From positions 1 to 31,211 of the IMG/VR virus record IMGVR_UViG_3300029914_000093: a DNA stretch of 31,211 bases; one strand, given 5' to 3'. Both the position numbers and the translations under genes were made by a program. The first letter of the stretch is position 1. Each line of letters opens with the position of its first letter. The notes under the pieces were generated by a model. That model saw nothing but the letters and a program-made list of their open reading frames with translations. It was not told the origin of the DNA and searched no databases. Positions 22,064-28,512 of this stretch are shown piece by piece. This DNA comes from a virus.

Positions 22064-22261
22064 TCATACCCTCTCTGTCAAAAAGTGAGGAATTAGTCTC
22101 CCGCACCCTATTGCCACCCTGAATGCCTCGTGGAGACTCGCCGATCCCCCTCTCTCAAAGATCGTTGCCTCTTCAAGCAATCCAAGGATCTCGTCATCGG
22201 CCGCCACGAACTTTTCTCCGTGATACTCGATAACTGTCCCCTTCATCCACGTCTGGTTCAT
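22064..22261 (-). CDS. Hypothetical protein (65 aa)
   Basis: Small alpha/beta protein: MNQTWMKGTVIEYHGEKFVA, then DEILGLLEEATIFERGGSAS. The N-terminal strands resemble a small beta-barrel. Its start comes directly after the stop of the 64-aa zinc-ribbon gene. Function unknown. Confidence 0.7.
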   Translation of the reverse strand: MNQTWMKGTVIEYHGEKFVAADDEILGLLEEATIFERGGSASLHEAFRVAIGCGRLIPHFLTERV

Positions 22262-22456
22262 TTAACTCCACCTCGACAAAAAACTTTCCCACTTATCTTT
22301 CACTTTCCCAACCCAAGGCGCCAACGGGTATACCTTCCCCCCAGACTCCTTAGCAGCCTCTCGCAGCTTCAAATATCCAAAGAAGCACTCTTTGCACCCT
22401 TTGGTTATCGAAGACCCAAGTTCGATTCGTGTTCCGCAGGCAGAGCATGTACCCAT
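22262..22456 (-). CDS. Zinc-ribbon protein (64 aa)
   Basis: N-terminal CSACGTRIE and KGCKECFFGY give two CxxC knuckles 18 residues apart, a compact zinc ribbon. The C-terminal half is basic and helical (GKVKDKWESFLSRWS). ATG at 22456 overlaps the previous stop (TGATG). One of several such proteins in the window. Confidence 0.74.
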   Translation of the reverse strand: MGTCSACGTRIELGSSITKGCKECFFGYLKLREAAKESGGKVYPLAPWVGKVKDKWESFLSRWS

Positions 22457-22725
22457 CACACCCTCGCTTCGGGAACCTTGACTTCGGTCCCGTCCTTCCG
22501 TATCCCCTTCATCTCCGTGTTGCTCACGTACACCTTCCGGTCAAAGCCGTAGGAGCACCCGCGCTCTTCGTTGAAACACTCGTAGCGCAATGAGTCGACG
22601 CCACGGCGCCCCATCTTGACCGTCATGGTCATTGCCTTACCACAGCCGCCGCAAATGACTGTTCCACCCTCAAGCGGTGACTGTTCGGGAATGCTGCGCC
22701 TGGGTACTGGTGGTTGCTCTGCCAT
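22456..22725 (-). CDS. Zinc-ribbon protein (89 aa)
   Basis: MAEQPPVPRRSIPEQSPLEG is a loose N-terminal tail, followed by VICGGCGKAMTMTV and YECFNEERGCSYGF, giving CxxC plus two further cysteines as possible zinc ligands. Reads like transcription-factor-type ribbons. ATG at 22725 has GAGGAGGACACA upstream. The coding region overlaps the end of the deformylase frame by 56 bases, and palindrome copy F lies between. Confidence 0.74.
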   Translation of the reverse strand: MAEQPPVPRRSIPEQSPLEGGTVICGGCGKAMTMTVKMGRRGVDSLRYECFNEERGCSYGFDRKVYVSNTEMKGIRKDGTEVKVPEARV

Positions 22726-23257
22726 TGTGTCCTCCTCGTGTGAGTCCAAAATTTGGACTCCCATTCTGTTTGAATGTGTGCTTCCACTGGTGGAACTGAT
22801 CCAACACCTTCGACTTCTCCACCACACTCGCTCTGTCTACAAAGAATGTCCCCGCCAAGTGATCTACTTCATGCTGCACCACCCTCGCATCCCTGCTGGA
22901 GAAATGCCAGTCTTTCACAACTGCCGGCTCTTCGATCGAACTCCCTATTACGTTGATGAATTGCATCCTCGCCGTAGGGCATCGGTTTCCGCCTGGAGGG
23001 CAACTTATGCAGCCTTCGGGATATTCTGTCTCCGCTCCGTACATCCTCTCGATATGAGGATTCAAAAGCGTCAACCGCTTCCCTCCCGATAACCTCACCA
23101 CTACCATCTGAATCGGAAACCCGATCTGTGGAGCGGCCAACCCCGGTATCCCAAACTCGTTGATGACCGCAAGCATGTGCGCTTCAATGTTCCGAAGGTA
23201 TTCTAACTCTTGCGGGTAGAGAATTTCGATCTCAAGATACGCCGATTGCGAAACCAT
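22670..23257 (-). CDS. Peptide deformylase (second copy)
   Basis: A 195-aa deformylase with all three motifs: PGLAAPQIG, EGCISCPPGG and VQHEVDHLAGTFF. It differs strongly from the copy at 4922, for example in having a second cysteine after motif 2 and a longer loop GNRCPTARMQFINVIGSS. Cys, the two His and Glu expected for metal binding and catalysis are present. Start chosen at 23257 (MVSQSAYLEIEILYPQ); an ATG at 23320 overlaps the small gene before it. The last ~30 residues run through palindrome copy F and into the next gene and look unlike a normal deformylase end, so the native stop may have been lost. Confidence 0.86.
   Translation of the reverse strand: MVSQSAYLEIEILYPQELEYLRNIEAHMLAVINEFGIPGLAAPQIGFPIQMVVVRLSGGKRLTLLNPHIERMYGAETEYPEGCISCPPGGNRCPTARMQFINVIGSSIEEPAVVKDWHFSSRDARVVQHEVDHLAGTFFVDRASVVEKSKVLDQFHQWKHTFKQNGSPNFGLTRGGHNGRATTSTQAQHSRTVTA
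22742..22760. repeat. 17-bp dispersed palindrome, copy F (perfect 19-bp dyad)
   Basis: GAGTCCAAAATTTGGACTC, a perfect inverted repeat with a central A, the most symmetric copy. It lies inside the last codons of the second deformylase (reading SPNFGL) and just before the ribosome binding site of the 89-aa gene. Confidence 0.86.
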
Positions 23258-23286
23258 CTCTGACCCGAAGAAATAGAGTTTCAAGG

Positions 23287-23418
23287 CTACCTCTCCACGA
23301 ACAGGCTTTGAAGTTCCCATAGCGTAACTTTCAACGCCATCAGGGATCGACGGTACTTCCCGAGACAGAGTATTTCGTCTGCCCTCTCACGCCATAAATT
23401 TCCAAGGTGGGCTTTCAT
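23287..23418 (-). CDS. Small basic protein (43 aa)
   Basis: Reads MKAHLGNLWRERADEILCLG, then KYRRSLMALKVTLWELQS, a helical, basic peptide. Its ATG overlaps the stop of the 168-aa gene as ATGA, the main argument that it is real. It ends 30 bases before the deformylase start. Function unknown. Confidence 0.52.
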   Translation of the reverse strand: MKAHLGNLWRERADEILCLGKYRRSLMALKVTLWELQSLFVER

Positions 23419-23921
23419 CTTTGCGCCGCCTTTTCCGCCGTCGGCGTTTTGGCTTCATCGAAGCACGAGACGCATCCCAGGGTGTTGCCGCAAGTTGGGC
23501 AGGCCGCTTTCTGGCCGCGGCGGTAGGCTTCGATCACTTTCTTATCAATGTCGCCACTCGTCAAGCCATTGCCAGCGTACAGCAAATCTTTGATCGCCTC
23601 CGGAACTTCCGGCTCGGGCGCGAGGAACATGCGGCGCTGCCACGCCAACAATAAGTTTTCGATCAAATGAGGATCAATTTCTCTTCCTGCCCCGAACTGC
23701 ACCGTGGCAAGAAGTTTTTTAGTCTGCTCTGGTGTCGGCACCACCGGGTTCTCCGACAGCCAGCGAAGGGCCGCTTCGAGAATAAATATCGCACCTCTAT
23801 CTGCCGTTACGTAGGCGTTGTATGCCGCTCGACCGACTTGAAGCATTCCCTCTGGAATTACGACACGTACTGGCTCCTTTGGCCCGCGCCAACCCGAGAA
23901 TGTCATCTTTGGGTTGTCCAT
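23415..23921 (-). CDS. Hypothetical protein with C-terminal zinc ribbon (168 aa)
   Basis: Mostly helical: PEGMLQVGRAAYNAYVTADR, then FILEAALRWLSENPVVPTPE and LIENLLLAWQRRMFLAPEPE. Near the C-terminus AACPTCGNTLGCVSC forms a CxxC-X4-CxxC pattern. ATG at 23921 overlaps the previous stop (TGATG), with an ATG at 23924 as alternative. No family recognised. Confidence 0.72.
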   Translation of the reverse strand: MDNPKMTFSGWRGPKEPVRVVIPEGMLQVGRAAYNAYVTADRGAIFILEAALRWLSENPVVPTPEQTKKLLATVQFGAGREIDPHLIENLLLAWQRRMFLAPEPEVPEAIKDLLYAGNGLTSGDIDKKVIEAYRRGQKAACPTCGNTLGCVSCFDEAKTPTAEKAAQR

Positions 23922-24535
23922 CATCCCCTCCCCGGCACGATGATATTCGGCTTGTTGGCCTCAGCACGCATCAACACCTCGACAGCCTCCGGCAACTGCT
24001 GCCCCTGGATCGCCTGTAACCGCTTGATGTCATCCTCCAGCCACCGCCCAGGCCCGGCCGGCCCCGGACATACCTCGCCGTGGAACTTGCACCTCCCCCG
24101 TTTGTCGCACGAACACCCCTTGAACGTGTCAAGCCGCTTCCGCGCCTCACCCGTGAAATCCGTCCCATCCTCCCACACTGGAGGCATCGCGTAGTCCGCA
24201 GTGAACAGCATCCCGTCCGACCGCAAACCCGCCGCTCGGACCATCAACACCTGATTCTGCCCGAGAGGAAGAAAAGCCACCACGTACCCGACACTCTTCC
24301 ACATCTGCACTTCGCCACGCACCGTCTTCTTGAACGGAACGACATCACCATACGTCGACGGCGGATTCTTGCACTCAGCCGCTACCGCGTTGATTGTCTC
24401 CATGTCCCCGTTCGCAATCGCCTCTGCCGCTCGTTGTGCGCGATCCTCGCAGATTTCCAAAACCGTTGGCTCTTTCGGTGCAGCCGCCTCAGCCGCCCGC
24501 TTCTCCGCCCTCTTGTCGATTATTTCCATCCCCAT
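23921..24535 (-). CDS. Hypothetical protein with Cys cluster (204 aa)
   Basis: Starts MGMEIIDKRAEKRAAEAAAP with a charged helix, then a beta-rich core (VVAFLPLGQNQVLMVRAAGL), and a cysteine/histidine cluster FKGCSCDKRGRCKFHGEVCP that may bind metal. The end is helical (IKRLQAIQGQQLPEAVEVLM). GGAGGTAAGT precedes the ATG at 24535, two bases after the metalloprotease stop. No known family. Confidence 0.72.
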   Translation of the reverse strand: MGMEIIDKRAEKRAAEAAAPKEPTVLEICEDRAQRAAEAIANGDMETINAVAAECKNPPSTYGDVVPFKKTVRGEVQMWKSVGYVVAFLPLGQNQVLMVRAAGLRSDGMLFTADYAMPPVWEDGTDFTGEARKRLDTFKGCSCDKRGRCKFHGEVCPGPAGPGRWLEDDIKRLQAIQGQQLPEAVEVLMRAEANKPNIIVPGRG

Positions 24536-24537
24536 AC

Positions 24538-24945
24538 TTACCTCCTCATCCCTCTCCGAGCCCGCACAAGAGCCTCGGCCACCGCGTCCAGGCTGTCCTC
24601 ATGTAGACCCTCCAGCCACTTGTCTTTGTCGAAAATCTCATCTACCTTCGGGTGATCCCGCCACGGCATTTCCTTGGTGTGCAATAACTCATGCACAATC
24701 ACAACTTCCAAATCGCGCCGGAAAACCGCTCGGTCTTTATCCGTCCGGTCTGCCGGATTGTACAACCGAATCTTTTGCCTGTGCCGGCCGAACGAGTGCT
24801 TGCAGTCTCCCAGGTTCCCGTTGTTGTCTTCTGGCGCCATCAAGATAATCTCGAAGTCTACGTGGTCAAGCCGCAACTCCCGTTGCCAGTACCCTAAATG
24901 CTCCCGCGCAGCCGCCAGTTCTTTCTCTTCCGCTTCTGTCCCCAT
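24538..24945 (-). CDS. Zincin-like metalloprotease (135 aa)
   Basis: VVIVHELLHTKEMPW carries HExxH, the zinc-binding and catalytic motif of zincins, in a helix preceded by a strand (RDLEVVIV). The N-terminal part (WQRELRLDHVDFEIILM) and KIRLYNP segment match small SprT/DUF45-like or phage 'putative metallopeptidase' proteins. The third zinc ligand is not obvious; HEDSLDAVAEALV further on is a candidate. Its substrate is unknown. AGGAGGT in the last codons of the upstream gene serves as its ribosome binding site. Confidence 0.78.
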   Translation of the reverse strand: MGTEAEEKELAAAREHLGYWQRELRLDHVDFEIILMAPEDNNGNLGDCKHSFGRHRQKIRLYNPADRTDKDRAVFRRDLEVVIVHELLHTKEMPWRDHPKVDEIFDKDKWLEGLHEDSLDAVAEALVRARRGMRR

Positions 24946-24946
24946 A

Positions 24947-25246
24947 TCAGTTCGACCTCCTCAACTTTGTAAATAATGGGCTTGGCTTGAATACATTGTC
25001 TGTCAGCAACGGCACGATGTAGTTGTTGGTAACCGCAGTCAAATCCTTCCACTCCAGAAACCCGAACTGATACACAGGCTCCGCAACCGCCGGGCTCCAC
25101 CCGCCAATCGGCGGAAGAAAAAATTTTGGTCCAGCCGCCACCAAAACCGCTGCCGCTCCCACCCCACGCAAGAACCCGCGTCGGCTTAGGTCGACAAACT
25201 CTTCTTCGTCCTCAATCCCGAATAGCCGCCACAGAAACTTGTTCAT
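24947..25246 (-). CDS. Tat-leader fused to a capsid-arm-like segment (99 aa)
   Basis: The N-terminal third reads EFVDLSRRGFLRGVGAAAVL followed by VAAGPKFFLPPIGG, a twin-arginine type leader after a short acidic start. The C-terminal 32 residues, DLTAVTNNYIVPLLTDNVFK then PSPLFTKLRRSN, match the N-terminal arm of the major capsid protein (DLTGKTNDHIVPIITDNVFK then SSPVFTRLRKK) at about two thirds of positions. Codons differ widely, so this is not a recent copy. A possible AVA|E cleavage site would leave roughly that segment as the mature peptide. The final AGGAGG codons double as the next gene's ribosome binding site. Function unknown. Confidence 0.78.
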   Translation of the reverse strand: MNKFLWRLFGIEDEEEFVDLSRRGFLRGVGAAAVLVAAGPKFFLPPIGGWSPAVAEPVYQFGFLEWKDLTAVTNNYIVPLLTDNVFKPSPLFTKLRRSN

Positions 25247-25249
25247 ACC

Positions 25250-25525
25250 CTAGTTCGCCTTCCCTGGTTTTACCGCCAAAGCCGCCACTGCCGCTTCCCC
25301 TGCCCTCCGGCACATCTCCGCGTTCTCCTCGTTCAACCGCGTATGTATGTCTACCACCATCAGCTTCGCCACATCCAACATCCCCATCTTCATTACAAAA
25401 TCCCCCGTTGACGACATCATCTCCAAGTCAACCTCACTGTGGACAATCACTAGCACCGTAGGATGCTGACGCACCAACGCGATCTTTCCTAAATTATCAA
25501 TCAACTCCTGAACCCCAATGTCCAT
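25250..25525 (-). CDS. Hypothetical protein (91 aa)
   Basis: Starts MDIGVQELIDNLGKIALVRQ, then HPTVLVIVHSEVDLEMMSST, MLDVAKLMVVDIHTRLNEEN and a C-terminal alanine-rich helix. Alpha/beta fold, no motif recognised. A GTG at 25531 is another start; both have GGGGGTGGGG nearby. It is the first gene of the long minus-strand run and follows the AT-rich junction. Confidence 0.7.
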   Translation of the reverse strand: MDIGVQELIDNLGKIALVRQHPTVLVIVHSEVDLEMMSSTGDFVMKMGMLDVAKLMVVDIHTRLNEENAEMCRRAGEAAVAALAVKPGKAN

Positions 25526-25690
25526 CCCCACCCCCGTCTTACCCTCTCACAAACCATACAACCCACACTCACAAAACACAATACCCTGCAACTGCTAAAT
25601 TTAAAATCTCCCACTTTTCTTGAATTGAAAATTAAAATCTCAAATTCAAAATCAAATCTATTTCCTGCCTACATCAAAAATGAGAACTCG
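25526..25690 (-). promoter_or_regulatory. AT-rich promoter-like region before the structural run
   Basis: About 130 bases (25550-25685) are strongly AT-rich in an otherwise GC-rich genome, the natural place for the promoter of the genes from 25525 leftward. TTAAAATCTC occurs twice, at 25600-25609 and 25631-25640. A TTGTGT-17-TATGGT pair on the minus strand is a weak promoter candidate. The region could also be an origin's melting site. Confidence 0.45.
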
Positions 25691-26128
25691 GTTTTGTGCT
25701 GATGGACATAGTCGCCGAAGGCGACGGGGTACCCGACCCCCTTGCCCCCACCTGTGCGCGTCGAAGGAGGGGCGGCGGCGGCGCGGCGGTCGAGCGGGGC
25801 GCGGGGCGGGCGGGCCGGGCAGGGCAGGGGCCGGGGGGCCGGGTTGAAAGCGGTGCAGCCTGCCGGGCGGGTGGCGTCGATAGCTGGCTGGGCTGGGGAA
25901 GTGCGATGTAACAGGGTGGTACTGCGGTGCCGTCTCCTACCTTATGCCTCTCTCCTCTTGGATGCTCTGCTCTTCCCTCCCTGCGGGGCTGGCGGCTGGG
26001 GCTGGCTGTGGGCGTCCTGCGGCTGGCGTTTGCCGGGTGCCGTAGTATGTCCACCGATGCGGCGGCGCGTCCTGGGGCAACGTCGTGCCTCGTTCCCTGC
26101 CGGTTCCGCCCCTGGCCGGGTTCCGGGC
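25690..26128. other. Very GC-rich stretch without a supported gene
   Basis: Long open frames exist on both strands but are of Arg/Gly/Pro/Ala composition and overlap each other, as expected from extreme GC content. The part 25770-25860 has many runs of three to six G on the plus strand. A small perfect hairpin GTCGCCGAAGGCGAC lies at 25710-25724. I see no promoter or coding signal. Confidence 0.5.
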
Positions 26129-26158
26129 AAAAGAAAGCCCCCAGCCGAAGCCGGGGGC
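26129..26158 (-). terminator. Strong intrinsic terminator after the 174-aa gene
   Basis: A 9-bp GC stem (GCCCCCGGC with GCTGGGGGC, one G-U pair) is closed by a TTCG tetraloop at 26137-26158 and followed on the minus strand by TTTCTTTTG. The C(TTCG)G loop is especially stable. It ends the accessory operon before the GC-rich junction. Confidence 0.85.
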
Positions 26159-26161
26159 GTG

Positions 26162-26178
26162 AGTCCAAATTCTGGAGT
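26162..26178. repeat. 17-bp dispersed palindrome, copy G (one base changed)
   Basis: Plus strand AGTCCAAATTCTGGAGT, one T to C change from consensus. It starts two bases after the TAG stop of the 174-aa gene and lies right before the terminator stem, on the 3' side of the gene. Confidence 0.7.
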
Positions 26179-26179
26179 G

Positions 26180-26704
26180 CTAGACGAAGTTGGCGTGATT
26201 GAGGGAGCAGGCCGGGCCGTGGCCGTCGATCTCTCCGCACTCGTCGCAGCCTGCCGCTTCGGCGTCTATTGCCGCCTCCGCCTCTGCGGCTGTGTCGTAC
26301 CAACCTATAACCTGACCGCGATGGGTTGCCTTAAACCGTGGCGTGTTGACGATCGCTGTACGCTCCTCGCATGACCGCTCCTCGCTGTGCTGCTCTCCGC
26401 ATAGATCACAACTTGGAGTGTTGCCGATCCGCGTCCTGCCGCCGTCCTGCTCCATCTCCGCTATCATCGCCCGGTTAGCTGCTTTCGCCTCTTCCGTCAC
26501 TTCTGAGGTCTCGCAGTCCTGCCGGTCGCTGGGTTCCATCAGGGCCGCCGTGTGCGCGTTGTCTGCCACTCTCAAGGCTAGCTCTGCCGCTACCTGACAC
26601 CAGCCCGCCAGTTCTACCTGTAGCAAGTGGGCCTGTGAATGGTTGCCGCGCTCTTTGAAGCATCGAGCCGCTACCAGTTTCCCTATTCTCTCCGCTGCTT
26701 CCAT
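26180..26704 (-). CDS. Hypothetical protein with zinc-ribbon pairs (174 aa)
   Basis: N-terminal helices (AERIGKLVAARCFKERGNHS; LLQVELAGWCQVAAELALRV), then CDLCGEQHSEERSCEE and, near the end, GCDECGEIDGHGPACSLNHA, two cysteine/histidine groups that could bind zinc. Between them lies RFKATHRGQVIGWYDTAAEA, a segment like those in small proteins that use a 'AxxWxxTAxEA' helix. The start has GGAGGAGATGAGGAGAC upstream. No family known to me. Confidence 0.72.
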   Translation of the reverse strand: MEAAERIGKLVAARCFKERGNHSQAHLLQVELAGWCQVAAELALRVADNAHTAALMEPSDRQDCETSEVTEEAKAANRAMIAEMEQDGGRTRIGNTPSCDLCGEQHSEERSCEERTAIVNTPRFKATHRGQVIGWYDTAAEAEAAIDAEAAGCDECGEIDGHGPACSLNHANFV

Positions 26705-26747
26705 GTCTCCTCATCTCCTCCGGGTTCGCCGGTGCCGTGCCGTTGTC

Positions 26748-27083
26748 CTACAGAATACCTGCCAGCCAGCCGAACAGGCCGCAAGCTGCCGTGAAGGTAA
26801 AGAACGCAATCGCTATCTTCTCTCCTGCCGGGAGATCAGCCACTATCCGCCTTGGTTGAATCGTCGGCGCGTAACGGCCTTCCGCTTCCAGGTGGTAACG
26901 AATCGCTCTGTCGGCGTGGGTCTGGGCGTCGAGGTTCCGCCGCTGGTCTCTCGCTTGCCGTGCAAGTGCCTCTTCTTTGTGGGCGAGGGTGCGAAGCTGG
27001 AAATCCACATCGTCTTTGTACCCTGCCGGTGGCATGACTACTGCATAAAGGTGTGTGTGGGTGATCGTTGCCAAGTTGCTCAT
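26748..27083 (-). CDS. Membrane-anchored hypothetical protein (111 aa)
   Basis: ATG at 27083 with GGAGAGGAGAAACAACCG upstream; the open frame upstream is not coding-like. The cytosolic part is charged and helical (DVDFQLRTLAHKEEALARQA), the C-terminal ~25 residues (KIAIAFFTFTAACGLFGWLA) form one transmembrane helix. A C-terminal anchor with an N-terminal helical domain is compatible with several roles, including a holin-like or anchoring protein. Confidence 0.68.
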   Translation of the reverse strand: MSNLATITHTHLYAVVMPPAGYKDDVDFQLRTLAHKEEALARQARDQRRNLDAQTHADRAIRYHLEAEGRYAPTIQPRRIVADLPAGEKIAIAFFTFTAACGLFGWLAGIL

Positions 27084-27134
27084 CGGTTGTTTCTCCTCTC
27101 CTCTTACTGTGTCCCTGTTTCCTCCTGACGGCAA

Positions 27135-27156
27135 GGGGCCAGCCGAAGCTGACCCC
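27135..27156 (-). terminator. Hairpin with TTCG loop, possible weak terminator
   Basis: GGGGTCAGC-TTCG-GCTGGCCCC forms a 9-bp stem with a U-G wobble on the minus strand. The following bases (TTGCCGTC) hold few Ts, so termination would be weak. It lies between the 62-aa and 111-aa genes. Confidence 0.48.
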
Positions 27157-27174
27157 AGTCCGTGACGGTGGCGC

Positions 27175-27363
27175 CTATTCGCAGCCAAGCCGCAGTATCC
27201 GGCGCCGCGCTCGCTGTGCCTGCTCCTGCCTGAATTGCTCTTCCTGCCGGTCGAGCTCCTGTTGATACCGCGTCTCTTGCTCCACGGCTCCCACGGTTGC
27301 CGGAATCATCCCCACGAATCCGGCGTTGATGGCGTTCGTTAAAATCCGCTCCATCATGTGCAT
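27175..27363 (-). CDS. Hypothetical helical protein (62 aa)
   Basis: MHMMERILTNAINAGFVGMI is followed by PATVGAVEQETRYQQELDRQ and EEQFRQEQAQRARRRILRLG, a hydrophobic start and then a long charged helix rich in Glu, Gln and Arg, likely a coiled coil. GGAGG lies 8 bases before the ATG. No family recognised. Confidence 0.66.
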   Translation of the reverse strand: MHMMERILTNAINAGFVGMIPATVGAVEQETRYQQELDRQEEQFRQEQAQRARRRILRLGCE

Positions 27364-27464
27364 TGCTCCTGCCTCCTCTTGCGGTTGTCATTCTGCTGGC
27401 TCTCTGTGCTCCACTCTCTGAAAGATAGGTCCAGACCCACACCAGCCGCAGGCCGGGACCGCAT
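27354..27464 (-). CDS. Possible 36-aa ORF
   Basis: Fills the gap between the 93-aa and 62-aa genes: MRSRPAAGVGLDLSFREWST and then a basic tail NRKRRQEQCT. Its stop overlaps the start of the 62-aa gene by ten bases. There is no good ribosome binding site, so it may be chance. Confidence 0.25.
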   Translation of the reverse strand: MRSRPAAGVGLDLSFREWSTESQQNDNRKRRQEQCT

Positions 27465-27509
27465 CGGCAAAGCTAACGCAACTATGCCGACAGTTAATAC
27501 ATCGGTACG

Positions 27510-27791
27510 CTACCAAAGCAGCGGGTTGTCTCCCGTCCCGAAGAATAGCGGGCTGTGCCGCTCCATCTTGCCAGATCGGGCCGAAATATCGCCTCTGGTA
27601 GACCGTAGGCGCGTCTCCATCTCCTCGCGCTGGCTAATGGCTAAGGCTGCTTCCCTGTCCTGGTCGCAGGTTTCAAGGCCGGCGAAGGTGTAAACGTGGA
27701 TGGGTGCGCCCTCCGCTTCATTGCAAATATCGCAGAGGCCGGGACGGTGGCCCATGTAATCAACTGCCGTGTATTTGTGTGGGCTGTGCAT
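27510..27791 (-). CDS. Hypothetical protein (93 aa)
   Basis: ATG at 27791, preceded by GGAGGAAGT. The protein reads MHSPHKYTAVDYMGHRPGLC, then DICNEAEGAPIHVYTFAGLE and a C-terminal charged helix. CDIC is a CxxC pair that, with nearby histidines, could hold zinc. No family recognised. Confidence 0.68.
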   Translation of the reverse strand: MHSPHKYTAVDYMGHRPGLCDICNEAEGAPIHVYTFAGLETCDQDREAALAISQREEMETRLRSTRGDISARSGKMERHSPLFFGTGDNPLLW

Positions 27792-27842
27792 ACTTCCTCC
27801 ATGCCTCAACTATCGCCCCAAACCGCTAAGGGTTCAATACCC

Positions 27843-28118
27843 CTACTTGCAGCCTTTCATGTGGACGCCACCCAACGCGCCACACTTCAAGCAGCCGCTC
27901 GACCTGGCCGCTGGTTTCGCTTCCTCTTGAATGATTATCGGTTTCGGTTTCTCTTCCTTTGAGACCACGGCTCCAGGACTCCGCGACTCTACGACCACGG
28001 GATCAACGGTCTTATCGTCACAGTTCCAGATGCGGCTCTTACACTTCGCGCACCTGACCGGCTTCGCCTCACTTATCCAACGATGCCCGCACAAATCACA
28101 CCTACACTCAAATGCCAT
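27843..28118 (-). CDS. Zinc-ribbon protein (91 aa)
   Basis: MAFECRCDLCGHRWISEAKP and VRCAKCKSRIWNCDDKT give two CxxC knuckles spaced as in a classical zinc ribbon; the last residues (SGCLKCGALGGVHMKGCK) add a third group. The middle is a disordered, Glu/Lys/Pro-rich linker. A GTG at 28139 and an ATG between are alternative starts. DNA- or RNA-binding is the most likely role of such a protein, but this is inference. Confidence 0.74.
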   Translation of the reverse strand: MAFECRCDLCGHRWISEAKPVRCAKCKSRIWNCDDKTVDPVVVESRSPGAVVSKEEKPKPIIIQEEAKPAARSSGCLKCGALGGVHMKGCK

Positions 28119-28132
28119 CACCTGTTTGTACA

Positions 28133-28170
28133 TGGACACATAGTACCACTAGGGTTGGACACATAGTACC
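28133..28170. repeat. Two 15-bp direct repeats, 23 bases apart
   Basis: TGGACACATAGTACC occurs at 28133-28147 and again at 28156-28170, identical in all 15 bases. The first copy overlaps the 5' end of the 91-aa gene's longer start options. Two tandem sites at about two helical turns suggest an operator for a regulator, or a multi-site transposase/replication protein binding region. Confidence 0.75.
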
Positions 28171-28512
28171 GTCGGCGAGTCTAACACACTCATCAACGCA
28201 TCTTGATACCTCGATACAATTGGCACTATTGCGCCATCTAAGAGGGCGCTGGAGGACGGCGAGACGAGATTACCGCCGCGTCTCTTTCGCGTCCCTGGCT
28301 CCGTGTTCGTGTTGGCTTGGGCCGCTGCGCTGGCTGTTTCGTGGATGTTTTGGGCTTTAGGTTGGCTCAGGTGGGGCTGGCGCTGAAGGGGTGAGGCTGG
28401 GGGTAGGGGGATTCTTGTATGGGGAAGGGCAGTAGAGATTAGGGGAATTTAGTATAGGGGTGGGTGGGTATCGGTGCCTGTGGTGGGGTGGTGCAACGAT
28501 ACCCGAGCCTGG
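28140..28512. other. Intergenic region with repeats and G-runs
   Basis: No gene is supported here. The left part holds the direct repeats and a hairpin GCGCC/GGCGC near 28230-28250; the right part (28382-28497) is a plus-strand G-rich tract with about ten runs of three to five G. A TTGATA/TATTGC pair on the plus strand is too weak to call a promoter. Confidence 0.55.

Noticed and set aside
25120-25135. AAAAAATTTTGGTCC, half similar to the 17-bp palindrome
   Set aside because: Only one arm fits; it encodes the GPKFF part of the Tat-leader protein.
25742-26374. 210-codon plus-strand frame and 209-codon minus-strand frame in the GC-rich region
   Set aside because: Low-complexity Gly/Ala/Arg/Pro composition, overlap with a better gene and with the terminator, as expected from few stop codons in GC-rich DNA.
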